In this document: in pieces, positions 7,846-16,039 of the stretch
Layout of the letters: the number at the start of each line of letters is the position of its first letter
Numbering within the stretch: the stretch's first letter is position 1
NCBI GenBank assembly: GCA_019420305.1
Contig: JAHZHL010000035.1
Coordinates: 62,001 to 126,000, forward strand
Source: Bacillota bacterium
GTDB lineage: Bacteria > Bacillota > Clostridia > Peptostreptococcales > Anaerovoracaceae
Direction of reading: 5' to 3'
DNA length: 64,000 nucleotides
Translations under genes and position numbers: made by a program
The notes under the pieces: model-generated
Seen by the model: only the letters and a program-made list of their open reading frames with translations
Databases searched by the model: none
What the model was told of the DNA's origin: nothing

Positions 7846-8316
7846 TTATGCAAATTCTTTTCTCATTGTCTCTGCGCGCTTCTGCGTAAGCGCCTGGAAG
7901 TCCTGCAGGATATGCTCATATTCCGCGTTCATGTACTTGGAGTGCATCAAAAAGTCAGCCGTCGCCCTGTTGGTAGCCACAGGGATATCATAAACGACCG
8001 CAATTCGAAGAAGCGCCTTAATGTCCGGATCATGCGGCTGCGCTTCCAGCGGATCCCAAAAGAAAATCATCATATCAATTTCTCCCTCCGCAATCCGCGC
8101 GCCAACCTGCTGATCGCCTCCCAACGGTCCACTTTTGTACGCTTTTACCGGAAGCCCCGTTGCTTCTGCAATCAACCGCGAAGTTGTGCCTGTTCCGGAA
8201 AGAAAATGTTTTTTCAATTCTTCCTTATTTTCCACACACCACTTCACCAGATCATCTTTTAAATGATCATGGGCAATCAGCGCAATCCTCTTTTGTTTTT
8301 CCATTACGGTTTTCAT
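7846..8316 (-). CDS. mgsA: Methylglyoxal synthase
   Basis: The enzyme converts dihydroxyacetone phosphate to methylglyoxal and phosphate, a bypass of lower glycolysis. The 156-residue product shows RIALIAHDHLK at the start, SGTGTTSRLI, KSGPLGGDQQVGARI, and FFWDPLEAQPHDPDIKALLRIA with the catalytic Asp, then IPVATNRATADF. The ATG at 8316 is chosen because GGGAGGTGG lies just before it; the frame runs 17 codons further without an RBS. Length and motifs match the family throughout. It stands alone between tRNA-Ser and thrC. Confidence 0.96.
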   Translation of the reverse strand: MKTVMEKQKRIALIAHDHLKDDLVKWCVENKEELKKHFLSGTGTTSRLIAEATGLPVKAYKSGPLGGDQQVGARIAEGEIDMMIFFWDPLEAQPHDPDIKALLRIAVVYDIPVATNRATADFLMHSKYMNAEYEHILQDFQALTQKRAETMRKEFA

Positions 8317-8464
8317 GTTTCCACCTCCCTTCTTATGTATTATAGCAAAGCCTCTGCTCTGCTCCAACGTTTATCCTCCATATTTTACTTATTTTTAACA
8401 CTCTGCTCTCCGCGTTTTTCGCAAAGGGCCTCTCCATTTTCATTTTTCTCCCCGGTTCGCGGGC

Positions 8465-8492
8465 AAAAAAGAGAGCTGCCCGCAGACAGCTC
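8465..8492 (-). terminator. Intrinsic terminator of thrC
   Basis: GAGCTG and CAGCTC pair around an 8-base loop on the minus strand and are followed by TCTTTTTT, directly after the thrC stop codon. Confidence 0.85.
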
Positions 8493-8502
8493 CCGCTTTC
8501 TT

Positions 8503-9987
8503 TTATTCATTTTTCAGACAGTCGTATACCGCTTCCGGCATCTGTTCCACATCAAGCACACCTTTATGGCGAATCGGTTTGCTTTCCAGATCCTTCAGCC
8601 CCGCCGGAACACGCACATTCGTCTCTTCGTACAGCTTTTTCACGGACTCGAATCCGTTCTCACCTTTTTCCAGTCCAATGGATTCCGCGACGCTGTCCGC
8701 AAATTTATAGGCGCTGGCGGTAGAAGCCAGCAGTGTCGGGGTTTTATCACCCGTATAAGCGATATAGTCCTCATAAACTCTATAGGCTACCGCGGTATGC
8801 GTATCCATCAGATATCCATGCTTTTTATACATGTTTCCGATCGTTTCGTTTGTACGCTTTACATCCGCGTAGCCGCCATAAAAATCGTCCAGCGCGTAAT
8901 TGATTTTCGGACTCACTGTGTATTTTTTGTTCTTTTCCAGGCTTTCCATCAGTTCTTTGATTTCCTCGCCGTTCTGTCCGCTCAGGTGATAAAGCAGGCG
9001 CTCCAGATTGCTGGAAATCAGAATATCCATGGACGGGGAGTTTGTCAGGAAAAATTCCCGGTTGGTGTTATAAGTTCCCGTGTTGATAAAGTCGGTCAGC
9101 ACTTTATTTTCATTGGAGGCGCAGATGAACTTTTTCACCGGAATACCCATCTGCCCCGCATAGTAGGCTGCCAGAATGTTTCCGAAATTTCCGGTCGGCA
9201 CAACAATGTTGATTTTGTCGCCGTTCTTAATTTCTCCCCGCTCCACCAGCTTGATATATCCGTAAACATAATATGCCACCTGCGGAACCAGTCTTCCAAT
9301 ATTGATGGAGTTGGCAGAAGACAGCTTGCAGTTGATATCGGAGAGCTTTTCCGCAAAGTCATTATCATTAAAAATCTTTTTCACTCCGGTCTGGGCATCA
9401 TCAAAGTTTCCATTAATGGCAAATACGTGAGTATTGTCGCCTTCCTGGGTGACCATCTGGCGCTCCTGCACTTCACTGACCCCCTTGTTGGGATAGAAGA
9501 CGATGATTTCCGTTCCCGGAACATCCGCGAATCCTTCCAACGCCGCCTTTCCGGTATCTCCGGAAGTCGCCGTCAGAATGCAGATTTTTCGATCTTCCTT
9601 TTCTTTCTTCATAGCAGTTGTCAGAAGGTAGGGAAGAATGGAAAGGGCCATATCTTTAAACGCAGCCGTTTTTCCGTGGTAAAGTTCCAGAAAATACGCG
9701 TCTCCCGCCTTTACTACCGGAACGATCTCCTCTTCCTCGAATTTGCTGTCATATGCCCCTTCTACGCAAGCCCGCATTTCCTCATCGGTATAGTCCTCGA
9801 AAAATGATTTTATTACGCGGAAAGCCACTTCCTGGTAAGGCTTGCCTACCATATCTTCAATGGCGAACGGAAGCTTCGGGATCTCGTTGGGAACATACAG
9901 TCCCTTATCTTCCGCAATGCCCTGGATAATCGCCTGGGCGGAGGTCTTTATATATTTGCTTCCTCTTGTACTCTGGTAATGTATCAT
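8503..9987 (-). CDS. thrC: Threonine synthase
   Basis: This PLP enzyme makes L-threonine from O-phospho-L-homoserine. The protein starts MIHYQSTRG and contains KTAAFKDMALSILP with the PLP-binding Lys, ILTATSGDTGKAALEGF, FYPNKGVSEVQERQM, and VVPTGNFGNILAAYYAGQMG, all typical of the long threonine synthase type (about 495 residues). The ATG at 9987 is used because AAGGAG precedes it. A single promoter (10035-10063) and a terminator (8465-8492) make it monocistronic. No homoserine genes are nearby. Confidence 0.97.
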   Translation of the reverse strand: MIHYQSTRGSKYIKTSAQAIIQGIAEDKGLYVPNEIPKLPFAIEDMVGKPYQEVAFRVIKSFFEDYTDEEMRACVEGAYDSKFEEEEIVPVVKAGDAYFLELYHGKTAAFKDMALSILPYLLTTAMKKEKEDRKICILTATSGDTGKAALEGFADVPGTEIIVFYPNKGVSEVQERQMVTQEGDNTHVFAINGNFDDAQTGVKKIFNDNDFAEKLSDINCKLSSANSINIGRLVPQVAYYVYGYIKLVERGEIKNGDKINIVVPTGNFGNILAAYYAGQMGIPVKKFICASNENKVLTDFINTGTYNTNREFFLTNSPSMDILISSNLERLLYHLSGQNGEEIKELMESLEKNKKYTVSPKINYALDDFYGGYADVKRTNETIGNMYKKHGYLMDTHTAVAYRVYEDYIAYTGDKTPTLLASTASAYKFADSVAESIGLEKGENGFESVKKLYEETNVRVPAGLKDLESKPIRHKGVLDVEQMPEAVYDCLKNE

Positions 9988-10034
9988 TCTTGTATCTCCT
10001 TTATGCACTACTTTCGTTCATATCGATCTATCTG

Positions 10035-10063
10035 ATTTTATCAGATAATGCTGATTGTTTCAA
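10035..10063 (-). promoter_or_regulatory. Promoter of thrC
   Basis: Minus-strand TTGAAA (10063-10058), 17-base spacer and TAAAAT (10040-10035). The -10 box sits in a short symmetrical stretch (ATCTGATAAAATCAGAT). No T-box or riboswitch structure is seen in the leader. Confidence 0.6.
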
Positions 10064-10203
10064 TGATATCGCATTTGTTTATAAAAATTACAGCGCTCCC
10101 CCTCGGTCTTCCGCTTCTCCCCGGTTTTCACGCCCAGCCATATGTTTTGCGGGCTGCAAGTGTTGCAAAACTGGTAACAAAATGCGCGAAATTCCATTTG
10201 CTA

Positions 10204-10740
10204 CTAAATTTCATGTTCTGTAACAGTTTTTATGATGTCCTCTACATCCGCAAGGGCGCCCTTTCCCAGATCTCCGCAGGCCAGAAGACTCGCTTTCGGC
10301 TCGATGAAATGGTATCCCAGGCGGGTCAGTTTTTCGATGTTTTCCTGGACAATCGGATTTTCGTACATATTTGTATTCATAGCCGGCGCGATATAAATCG
10401 GTGTGTGGTTCGCCGCCGCCATTACCACGGTGGAAAGGAAATCATCGGCAATGCCTGCCGCGATCTTTCCGATAATATTGGCGGTCGCCGGCGCGATCAG
10501 CACCAGATCCGCTTTTTTCGCCAGGGAAATATGCTTTACCTCGCTGGGGACAATTTCCTCGAACATGTCCATGTAGACCTTATTTTTGCTGAGAGTCTGC
10601 AGGGTCAGCGGCGTAATGAATCTGCTGCCGCTTTCCGTCAGGAGCACGTCCACATTATGCCCCATTTTTGTCAGCCGATTTGTAATCTCCGCCGCCTTAT
10701 AAGCCGCGATGCTCCCGGTGACACCTAATAATACATTCAT
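10204..10740 (-). CDS. coaC: Phosphopantothenoylcysteine decarboxylase
   Basis: This flavoprotein decarboxylates 4'-phosphopantothenoylcysteine in coenzyme A synthesis. The 178-residue product begins LLGVTGSIAAYKAAEI and has the FMN-binding and active-site features of the family: VKHISLAKKADLVLIAPATANIIGK, the PAMNTNMYENP loop, and a Cys-containing LLACGDLGKG near the end. Its ATG overlaps the coaB stop by four bases, so the two steps are coded by a split coaB-coaC pair rather than the usual fused CoaBC. Split genes are known from streptococci and some Clostridia. Confidence 0.94.
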   Translation of the reverse strand: MNVLLGVTGSIAAYKAAEITNRLTKMGHNVDVLLTESGSRFITPLTLQTLSKNKVYMDMFEEIVPSEVKHISLAKKADLVLIAPATANIIGKIAAGIADDFLSTVVMAAANHTPIYIAPAMNTNMYENPIVQENIEKLTRLGYHFIEPKASLLACGDLGKGALADVEDIIKTVTEHEI

Positions 10741-11432
10741 TGTTTTCCTCCTTCTTGCCGCACCCGCTGGACAATTTTTTCCGCGATTTCTTCGTTTGTT
10801 TCCATCGTATCATAACTGCCGTCCCTGTGAATCAGATACCCGCGGTGCCTGCCGCCTCCGATTTCCGCCAGATCGTTGGCCAGCACAAAGGTACAGTCAT
10901 TTTTCTGAAGAAGCGCCTGCCCCACCTGAATCAGCTCTTCATGAGGCACGTGGCTGAGCAGTTTAAATCCCACCAGCACGGTCTCCGGACTCCACTTTTT
11001 GATGCTGCTGATGACTTTTGGAGACCGCTGCATAATAATGGTCAAGTCCTCGATGCTGGAACTGATCTTGTTTCCTTCCAGCCGGCTGCTGTCCCCGGAT
11101 TTAATTTTTTCCAGGGTGGTAACTTCCTTTACCATATAGTCGCTGACTGCCATCGCGTGAACTACGGCGTCAATTTTCTCCTCGGTCAGAATACGCTTCA
11201 GTTCCGCTTCCAGATCCCGCACGCCTTCAATGGGTACAGGCGTCACATTGGGTCCTTCCACCGGTACTGCCCGCAGACCGTGAAGGTAATAAAGGGTTTC
11301 AAGTTCCTCTCCACAGGCTTTGAGAAACTGCTCTCCAATAGCATGCCCCAGGCGCCCTGTGGAAGTATTGGTAATCGAGCGCACATCATCAATTCGTTCG
11401 CTGGTGCCGCCCGCGGTCAATATAATTTTCAT
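10737..11432 (-). CDS. coaB: Phosphopantothenate--cysteine ligase, stand-alone
   Basis: CoaB joins 4'-phosphopantothenate and cysteine at the cost of a nucleoside triphosphate. The 231-residue protein starts MKIILTAGGTSERIDDVRSI, then has TNTSTGRLG and HAMAVSDYMV, as in stand-alone CoaB enzymes. The C-terminal part has VLVGFKL and FVLANDL for nucleotide binding. AAAGGAACC precedes the ATG. It is first in the pair with coaC and follows the VOC gene by 15 bases, so all three are probably cotranscribed. Confidence 0.92.
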   Translation of the reverse strand: MKIILTAGGTSERIDDVRSITNTSTGRLGHAIGEQFLKACGEELETLYYLHGLRAVPVEGPNVTPVPIEGVRDLEAELKRILTEEKIDAVVHAMAVSDYMVKEVTTLEKIKSGDSSRLEGNKISSSIEDLTIIMQRSPKVISSIKKWSPETVLVGFKLLSHVPHEELIQVGQALLQKNDCTFVLANDLAEIGGGRHRGYLIHRDGSYDTMETNEEIAEKIVQRVRQEGGKQ

Positions 11433-11447
11433 CCGTCGGTTCCTTTC

Positions 11448-11828
11448 TTATTTCTGCTCGATGATTTCCAGATTCACGCCGTCCGGATCATGGATAAAGA
11501 AAAATCTGGTGCTGGGGTTGGGCTGGATCGGGCCTGCCACGATTTCTACGCCTTGTTTTTTCACCTGATCCATGGCCTGGTCAAGGTCGCTGACAGCAAG
11601 CCCCAGAGACGGCCACTCTCCGTAAACGGGAGGTTCCGCCCCCTTATCACAAATCAGCTCGATTTCCGCCGCTCCGCCTTCTTCCGCTCCACCTTCCGCC
11701 ATAAAGGCGATTTCCATATTGGGTCCCGCCGGAAAACGACGCGCCACCTTCAGTCCGATTACTTCTTCGTAAAAGCGAATGGAAGCTTCTAAATTTGCCA
11801 CATGAATGGTCGCGAAGTTGAATTTCAT
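11448..11828 (-). CDS. VOC-family (glyoxalase I-like) protein
   Basis: The 126-residue protein has the two beta-alpha-beta-beta-beta halves of a VOC fold: FATIHVANLEASIRFYEEVIGLKV at the N-terminus and FFFIHDPDGVNLEIIEQ at the C-terminus. The likely metal ligands are His9, a Glu near residue 55 (AEIELIC) and the terminal Glu, with LGLAVSDLD in place of a fourth His. Some relatives detoxify methylglyoxal, which fits the nearby mgsA, but VOC proteins vary widely. AGGAGG precedes the ATG. It starts the operon with coaB and coaC. Confidence 0.8.
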   Translation of the reverse strand: MKFNFATIHVANLEASIRFYEEVIGLKVARRFPAGPNMEIAFMAEGGAEEGGAAEIELICDKGAEPPVYGEWPSLGLAVSDLDQAMDQVKKQGVEIVAGPIQPNPSTRFFFIHDPDGVNLEIIEQK

Positions 11829-12339
11829 TGTTCTCGTTCCTCCTATATCTTAAGATTCGCAATTTCGGTAAAAAAGAAGATATTGCTATTTTACTATAGT
11901 TTGAGAAAGATTTCTATCCGCTGAAACGATCTTATTTTTACCTGTCCCCTCCCCGCTTTTGCAGGAAACGCTGAAATTAAACTGTTTTTATATCAAAACA
12001 ACGATTCTCTGTGGATGGTCTTTTGGATTTCTAATATTCATTCATTATTATTAATAAATACACCACCTGTATTTTCCCAAAAAGTGTACAGATACCGTTT
12101 CAAGCTCCAATCGGACACGTTTTTTCTGATACAAGATCCGTCCAGTCTCATTTGACCTCAAAAAGCACTTAAAATCCATCCTATTTCTCCCCGCTTACCC
12201 TCTCAGAACACGTTCATAAATATTCGGGGCTCAAAAAACGTGTCCAGACTACCCCGATTCTCGGAATTGTACACGTTTTGCCCGCCAGACGCCGGGCAAG
12301 CAGCGGCAGCAGCGCAAGCGTAAGCAGAGCAAACGAAAA
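11829..12339. other. Long intergenic region holding a bipartite repeat
   Basis: About 510 bases between the VOC gene and the molbindin terminator contain no credible gene. The central part (12082-12276) is the bipartite repeat described separately. The stretch after 12280 is a GC-rich, low-complexity run of repeated AGC/AAGC units of no clear meaning. The promoter of the VOC-coaB-coaC operon should lie near 11850-11900, where TTTACTATAG-type AT-rich sequence occurs, but no clean boxes were identified. Confidence 0.5.
12082..12276. repeat. Bipartite inverted-arm element, copy C (divergent arms)
   Basis: Two 39-base units occur at 12082-12120 and 12238-12276, separated by 117 bases. Each has 8-base imperfect inverted arms (AAGTGTAC/GGACACGT and ACGTGTCC/GTACACGT) around a 23-base centre. 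The inner flanks are T-rich and A-rich respectively. The geometry of 8-23-8 is exactly that of the two elements at 21236 and 25551, although the arm sequence differs, so this is proposed as a divergent member of the same architecture. Confidence 0.5.
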
Positions 12340-12359
12340 GGGAGCCCGTAAGGACTCCC
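12340..12359 (-). terminator. Intrinsic terminator of the molbindin gene
   Basis: GGGAGTCC and GGGCTCCC pair around TTAC on the minus strand (one G-U pair) and are followed by TTTTCG, 24 bases after the stop codon. Confidence 0.75.
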
Positions 12360-12382
12360 CCCCCTTTGTAATTGAACAAACA

Positions 12383-12595
12383 TTACGAATCTACGCCAAC
12401 CATTACAGAGGTCGCTTTGATCACAGCATACGCTTCTTTTCCTACTTCCAGTCCCAGTTCCTCAATGGCGTTCATGGAAATCGTGGAACTGATTTTGTTT
12501 CCACCTCCAATATCCAGAACTACAATCCCGTTTACGGCGCCTTTCTGGATATCCACAATCGTTCCTTTTAACTGGTTTCTCGCGCTTAATTTCAT
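12383..12595 (-). CDS. Molybdenum-pterin binding protein (single TOBE/Mop domain)
   Basis: The 70-residue protein is one Mop (TOBE) domain: KLSARNQLKGTIVDIQKGAVNGIVVLDIGGG, then SSTISMNAIEELGLEVGKEAYAVIKATSVMVGV. Such molbindins form hexamers that hold molybdate or tungstate in the cytoplasm. A -10 box (TATAAT at 12664-12659 on the minus strand) and an AAGGAAC RBS precede it, and a terminator follows, so it is expressed alone. No mod transport genes are in the window. Call is firm from sequence. Confidence 0.93.
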   Translation of the reverse strand: MKLSARNQLKGTIVDIQKGAVNGIVVLDIGGGNKISSTISMNAIEELGLEVGKEAYAVIKATSVMVGVDS

Positions 12596-12715
12596 CGTAT
12601 GGTTCCTTCTTTTCTGCAGTCGCCGACTGCCGGTTTGAAATAGTGATTATTCACATTTATTATACCCCAAATCAGCAGAAAGGAACGTTCGTTTCATAAC
12701 TTTTCTGTCAAAAAG

Positions 12716-13888
12716 TTATTGCGCATAAGCAATTTTATAAAGCTCCAGAAAATCATCGTAGCTGATTTTTCTTATATTATCTCCCGTCGCCATATTTTCT
12801 GTGCACGCGGCGGAAAGGCGATCAAAATCCTCCTCTTTTGCCCCGATCTCCTTTAATTTTGGAATCCGCAGATCCTGGTTCAGCTTTTTCACCGCCAGCA
12901 CAGCCTTATGCGCCAGCTCATCCTTTGTGCAGCCATCTGCCTTTTCTCCCATGGCGATGGCGATTCTGGAAAACTTTTCATAATCCGCCACATAGTTAAA
13001 TTCCATGACAATCGGCAGCAGCATGGCGTTGGCAATGCCGTGGGGCGTGTCATACAGCCCGCCCAGAGCCTCCGCCATACTATGTACCGCCGCTACATTG
13101 GAACTGCCAAAACAGATTCCCGCCATCATACTTCCAAGCAGCATATTGGCTTTCGCCGTTTTGCTGTCAGTAAGCGCCGCTTCTCTTAAATTACCCGCGA
13201 TCAGCTCAATGGCATAAAGGCCGTAAGCGTCCGAAACCGGTTCACTGGAATTCGCGGTATACCCCTCTATGGCATGTGTCAGCGCGTCCATTCCCGTTGA
13301 GGCAACGATCCCTGCCGGGAGAGTCGCGACCAGATCCGGATCCACAAGGGCCACTTTCGGGAAGGCAAAATGGCCTCCCACGGTCATTTTAAAATGCCGA
13401 TCGGTATCTGTAATTACAGACCAGCAGGTTACTTCACTGCCCGTACCTACAGTAGTGGGAACCGCAATCAACGGGGTAATGGGTTTTGTCAGAACTTCCG
13501 CGTCGGTAAACTCGTAGTCTTTAATCTGCCCGCCATGCTCCAAAAGCACGCCGACTGCCTTGGCGGTATCAATCGAGCTTCCTCCGCCGACGGAAATCAG
13601 TAAATCCGTTCCCAGAGATTTTGCCAGTTCATAGGCTTTGTGCACAGTTGTATCGCGAGGATTCGGTTCTACCCCATCGAAGATTTCTGTGTTTTCATAG
13701 CCTGCTTCCTTCAGATCCGCAAGAATCCGGTCAACAATTCCCGCCTTCATGATCCCCGAATCCGTTATAATCAGAATATGCTCCGCCCCCAGAGAGCGCG
13801 CTTCTTCGCCCACACTTTTAACAACACCCGAGCCAAATCGAATTCTGGTCGGCAATTCAAAATCAAAAGTTTTTACCTCAGCTGCCAT
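12716..13888 (-). CDS. Iron-containing alcohol dehydrogenase
   Basis: The roughly 390-residue protein belongs to group III NAD(P)-dependent alcohol dehydrogenases. It has the GGGSSIDTAKAVG nucleotide-binding motif, PTTVGTGSEVT, and the metal-binding signature with GMDALTHAIEGY and VHSMAEALGGLYDTPHGIANA supplying Asp and His ligands. The start at 13888 is favoured because AAGGAGG lies just before it. The gene follows the amino acid permease after 13 bases, so they probably form an operon. The reaction could be reduction of an aldehyde or semialdehyde arising from the imported compound; the actual substrate is unknown. Confidence 0.92.
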   Translation of the reverse strand: MAAEVKTFDFELPTRIRFGSGVVKSVGEEARSLGAEHILIITDSGIMKAGIVDRILADLKEAGYENTEIFDGVEPNPRDTTVHKAYELAKSLGTDLLISVGGGSSIDTAKAVGVLLEHGGQIKDYEFTDAEVLTKPITPLIAVPTTVGTGSEVTCWSVITDTDRHFKMTVGGHFAFPKVALVDPDLVATLPAGIVASTGMDALTHAIEGYTANSSEPVSDAYGLYAIELIAGNLREAALTDSKTAKANMLLGSMMAGICFGSSNVAAVHSMAEALGGLYDTPHGIANAMLLPIVMEFNYVADYEKFSRIAIAMGEKADGCTKDELAHKAVLAVKKLNQDLRIPKLKEIGAKEEDFDRLSAACTENMATGDNIRKISYDDFLELYKIAYAQ

Positions 13889-13901
13889 CGTTTCCTCCTT
13901 A

Positions 13902-15275
13902 TTACTCATCAAACTTAATCTTATCTCTCAAATGCTCTACCTCTTCAACCGGAACCGCTTCAAAGCAGTTTTTCTTCATTACGAATTTCACCCAGATTAC
14001 CGCGTAGAGGAAAAATACCACCAGAATGACTCCCGCGCCGATTAACGCGGATGTCGCCTGAGTTACAATCGCCCAGATGCAGATCAGAATCCCGATAATC
14101 TGAGGCAGCGGATACAGTGGCGTCTTAAACGGGCGGCGCATATTGGGCATTTTCTTTCTGAGAATGAGAACGTCGATCTGTACAATAATGTAAGAACACA
14201 GCCATGCCACGCACGCCATGGAAATGAAGGTCATAATGGAACTGATGTCCACGTTGATAAAAAACGGAATGGACAGACACGCCACTGCCAGGAAAATCGC
14301 CGCCCACGGAGTACGGAATCTCGGGTGGATGTAAGCGAAAATTTTCGGCAGCATGCCTTCTCTCGCCAGGCCGTAGAGCATTCTCGGAACTCCCGCCATA
14401 TGGGAATTGGCCGCGCTCGCTCCGGAGCAGATGGTAGCCAGCGCCAGAAGCGTAAATCCGGCGAAGCCGTACATTGCTTCCGCTCCTACCAGCTGCGGCA
14501 CATCTGACGTAGCGATTATATCTAGCGGCACATAGCGCACCAGCGCTTCTCCAAAGAGCATGTCAACTACAAAGATCGTAATAATTCCCGCAATCATGGC
14601 CTTGGGAATATTCTTTTCCGGTTTAATCACTTCCTCTGACATGGGGCACACATATTCAATCCCGATATACAGCCAGATGCCTCCGCCCATCGCCGTAAGA
14701 ACCGGCTCCCATCCATACGGAGCGAATTCCACCGGCTGTGGATCGGAAGCTGTGAATATATGCAGCAATCCGCCAATTCCAAGAGCCGCTAAGGTAGCCA
14801 TCTTGGCTGTGGTCAGCACGATCTGGGATTTCCCCAGAGCGGTTACGCCAACCAGGTTTACAACCAGGAACAACGCTACCAGAATCCCCGCGAATACTTT
14901 ATAATGAATTCCAAAAAGCTCTTCCGCGCACATACCCGCGATGAAGGTTTCGCAGGCGCCCGCAGTGGAAATCAGAACAATATAACCGGCAAGCATGGAA
15001 AAAATCGACATGGTTCTTCCCATGGCAATCAGTGTATAGTCCACGACCATCCCCGCCCCGGGAATCGCCGAAGACAGTTCCGCGTAGGACATTACTACCA
15101 GAATACAGGTAAAGGCCGCCACTCCCGCCGGGATAATAAAGGCCGGACCTACAGATCCAAAATAGTTGCATAAGGATACGACGGTCGTCGCCGCGACTAC
15201 CAGGCCGACGGAAATTCCAAAACACTGCCAGAATCCCAAGGCCCGTTTTAAAGTTACTCGATTATTGGTTGTCAT
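13902..15275 (-). CDS. APC-superfamily amino acid permease
   Basis: The 457-residue protein has about 12 hydrophobic helices and typical APC sequence near the first helix (LKRALGFWQCFGISVG) and in helix 3 and 6 regions (ISTAGACETFIAGM; YIGIEYVCPMSEEVIKPEKNIPKAMI). It imports or exchanges amino acids across the cytoplasmic membrane. The ATG at 15275, preceded by AAAGGGGAC, is used in place of a longer frame that begins inside the divergent promoter region. It is first in a likely operon with the iron alcohol dehydrogenase. Substrate unknown. Confidence 0.9.
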   Translation of the reverse strand: MTTNNRVTLKRALGFWQCFGISVGLVVAATTVVSLCNYFGSVGPAFIIPAGVAAFTCILVVMSYAELSSAIPGAGMVVDYTLIAMGRTMSIFSMLAGYIVLISTAGACETFIAGMCAEELFGIHYKVFAGILVALFLVVNLVGVTALGKSQIVLTTAKMATLAALGIGGLLHIFTASDPQPVEFAPYGWEPVLTAMGGGIWLYIGIEYVCPMSEEVIKPEKNIPKAMIAGIITIFVVDMLFGEALVRYVPLDIIATSDVPQLVGAEAMYGFAGFTLLALATICSGASAANSHMAGVPRMLYGLAREGMLPKIFAYIHPRFRTPWAAIFLAVACLSIPFFINVDISSIMTFISMACVAWLCSYIIVQIDVLILRKKMPNMRRPFKTPLYPLPQIIGILICIWAIVTQATSALIGAGVILVVFFLYAVIWVKFVMKKNCFEAVPVEEVEHLRDKIKFDE

Positions 15276-15421
15276 TTCGTCCCCTTTCGTCTGAATTTTG
15301 AGTTCAATCATGATAGTACACAGTTTTCCCGCGCGAAAAATTGCTCCATCGGTACATATGTATGAAATTGAGACATATTTTATGTTATGCATCCTATTTG
15401 AGTCGAAAAGGAGAATATGAG

Positions 15422-16024
15422 ATGAAAAAGAAAAAACTGCAGGATCCGCAGATTGTAAGAAAAAGAACCGAGCTTATGATGGAACGTCAACTGGGAGAAC
15501 TGGCAAGATTTTTCGGAGAATTTGAACGATACGGCGATCAGTATTATGCCTGGCTGGAATCCGGGCAGTCTTTAAATATTCGGTATTATGAAGACTCCAA
15601 ATTTATGTCGAAAGTGTTTTCTACACGAATTACACTGGAGTTTGCGGATATGGTTATGGAAACGTCATGGAAAGCGCGGCTTTCCTTCCGGGGACTCAAA
15701 ACCATCAGCCGCCTGGTCTGGCAGCCTGGCCCAAAAAGCAATCCGGAGAGAACCCGTTTTTTAAATGAGCGGAAAGGGTTTAACGAGCGGCTGCTTCCAT
15801 TATGCCGGAACCTGGATCTTATCACCATTGAACTGGATTACGCCCAGGATGCAAAGAGACTGCTTGTAAGCATTTTGCCTTATGCCGGATCCTACGTCTG
15901 GATTAAACTGCCGCCCGCTTACTGCGATATTCCGCTGAAACCGTCTGAAGCCGAGACGATTTATGAAATTGTCTCCCTGTTTGTCCGGGAATTCGGACAG
16001 TATCAGGGTCTGCAGACAGGATAG
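15422..16024 (+). CDS. Conserved-looking protein of unknown function
   Basis: The ATG at 15422 has AAAAGGAG upstream and gives a 200-residue, highly charged soluble protein. It starts with a basic helix (MKKKKLQDPQIVRKRTELMMERQLGELARFFGEFERYG) and shows no signal peptide, membrane helix or known catalytic motif. Codon use and length look genuine. It is divergent from the permease operon and convergent with the decarboxylase gene. I do not recognise the family. Confidence 0.7.
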   Translation: MKKKKLQDPQIVRKRTELMMERQLGELARFFGEFERYGDQYYAWLESGQSLNIRYYEDSKFMSKVFSTRITLEFADMVMETSWKARLSFRGLKTISRLVWQPGPKSNPERTRFLNERKGFNERLLPLCRNLDLITIELDYAQDAKRLLVSILPYAGSYVWIKLPPAYCDIPLKPSEAETIYEIVSLFVREFGQYQGLQTG

Positions 16025-16039
16025 ACGAAGAAGATGTCA

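Noticed and set aside
8263..9807. Open frame of 514 codons on the plus strand
   Set aside because: It lies opposite thrC, which has full family motifs, a promoter, an RBS and a terminator. The plus-strand translation has no family features and the composition of an antisense shadow.
9988..10203. T-box or threonine riboswitch upstream of thrC
   Set aside because: The promoter lies only about 50 bases from the start codon, leaving no room for such a leader, and no T-box consensus was found.
10740..11792. Open frame of 350 codons on the plus strand
   Set aside because: It lies opposite coaB and the VOC gene, both well supported, and lacks a ribosome binding site.
12280..12335. Small repeat array or CRISPR-like sequence near the AGC-rich run
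   Set aside because: The units are irregular, short and without constant spacers. No CRISPR array or cas gene was seen anywhere in the window.
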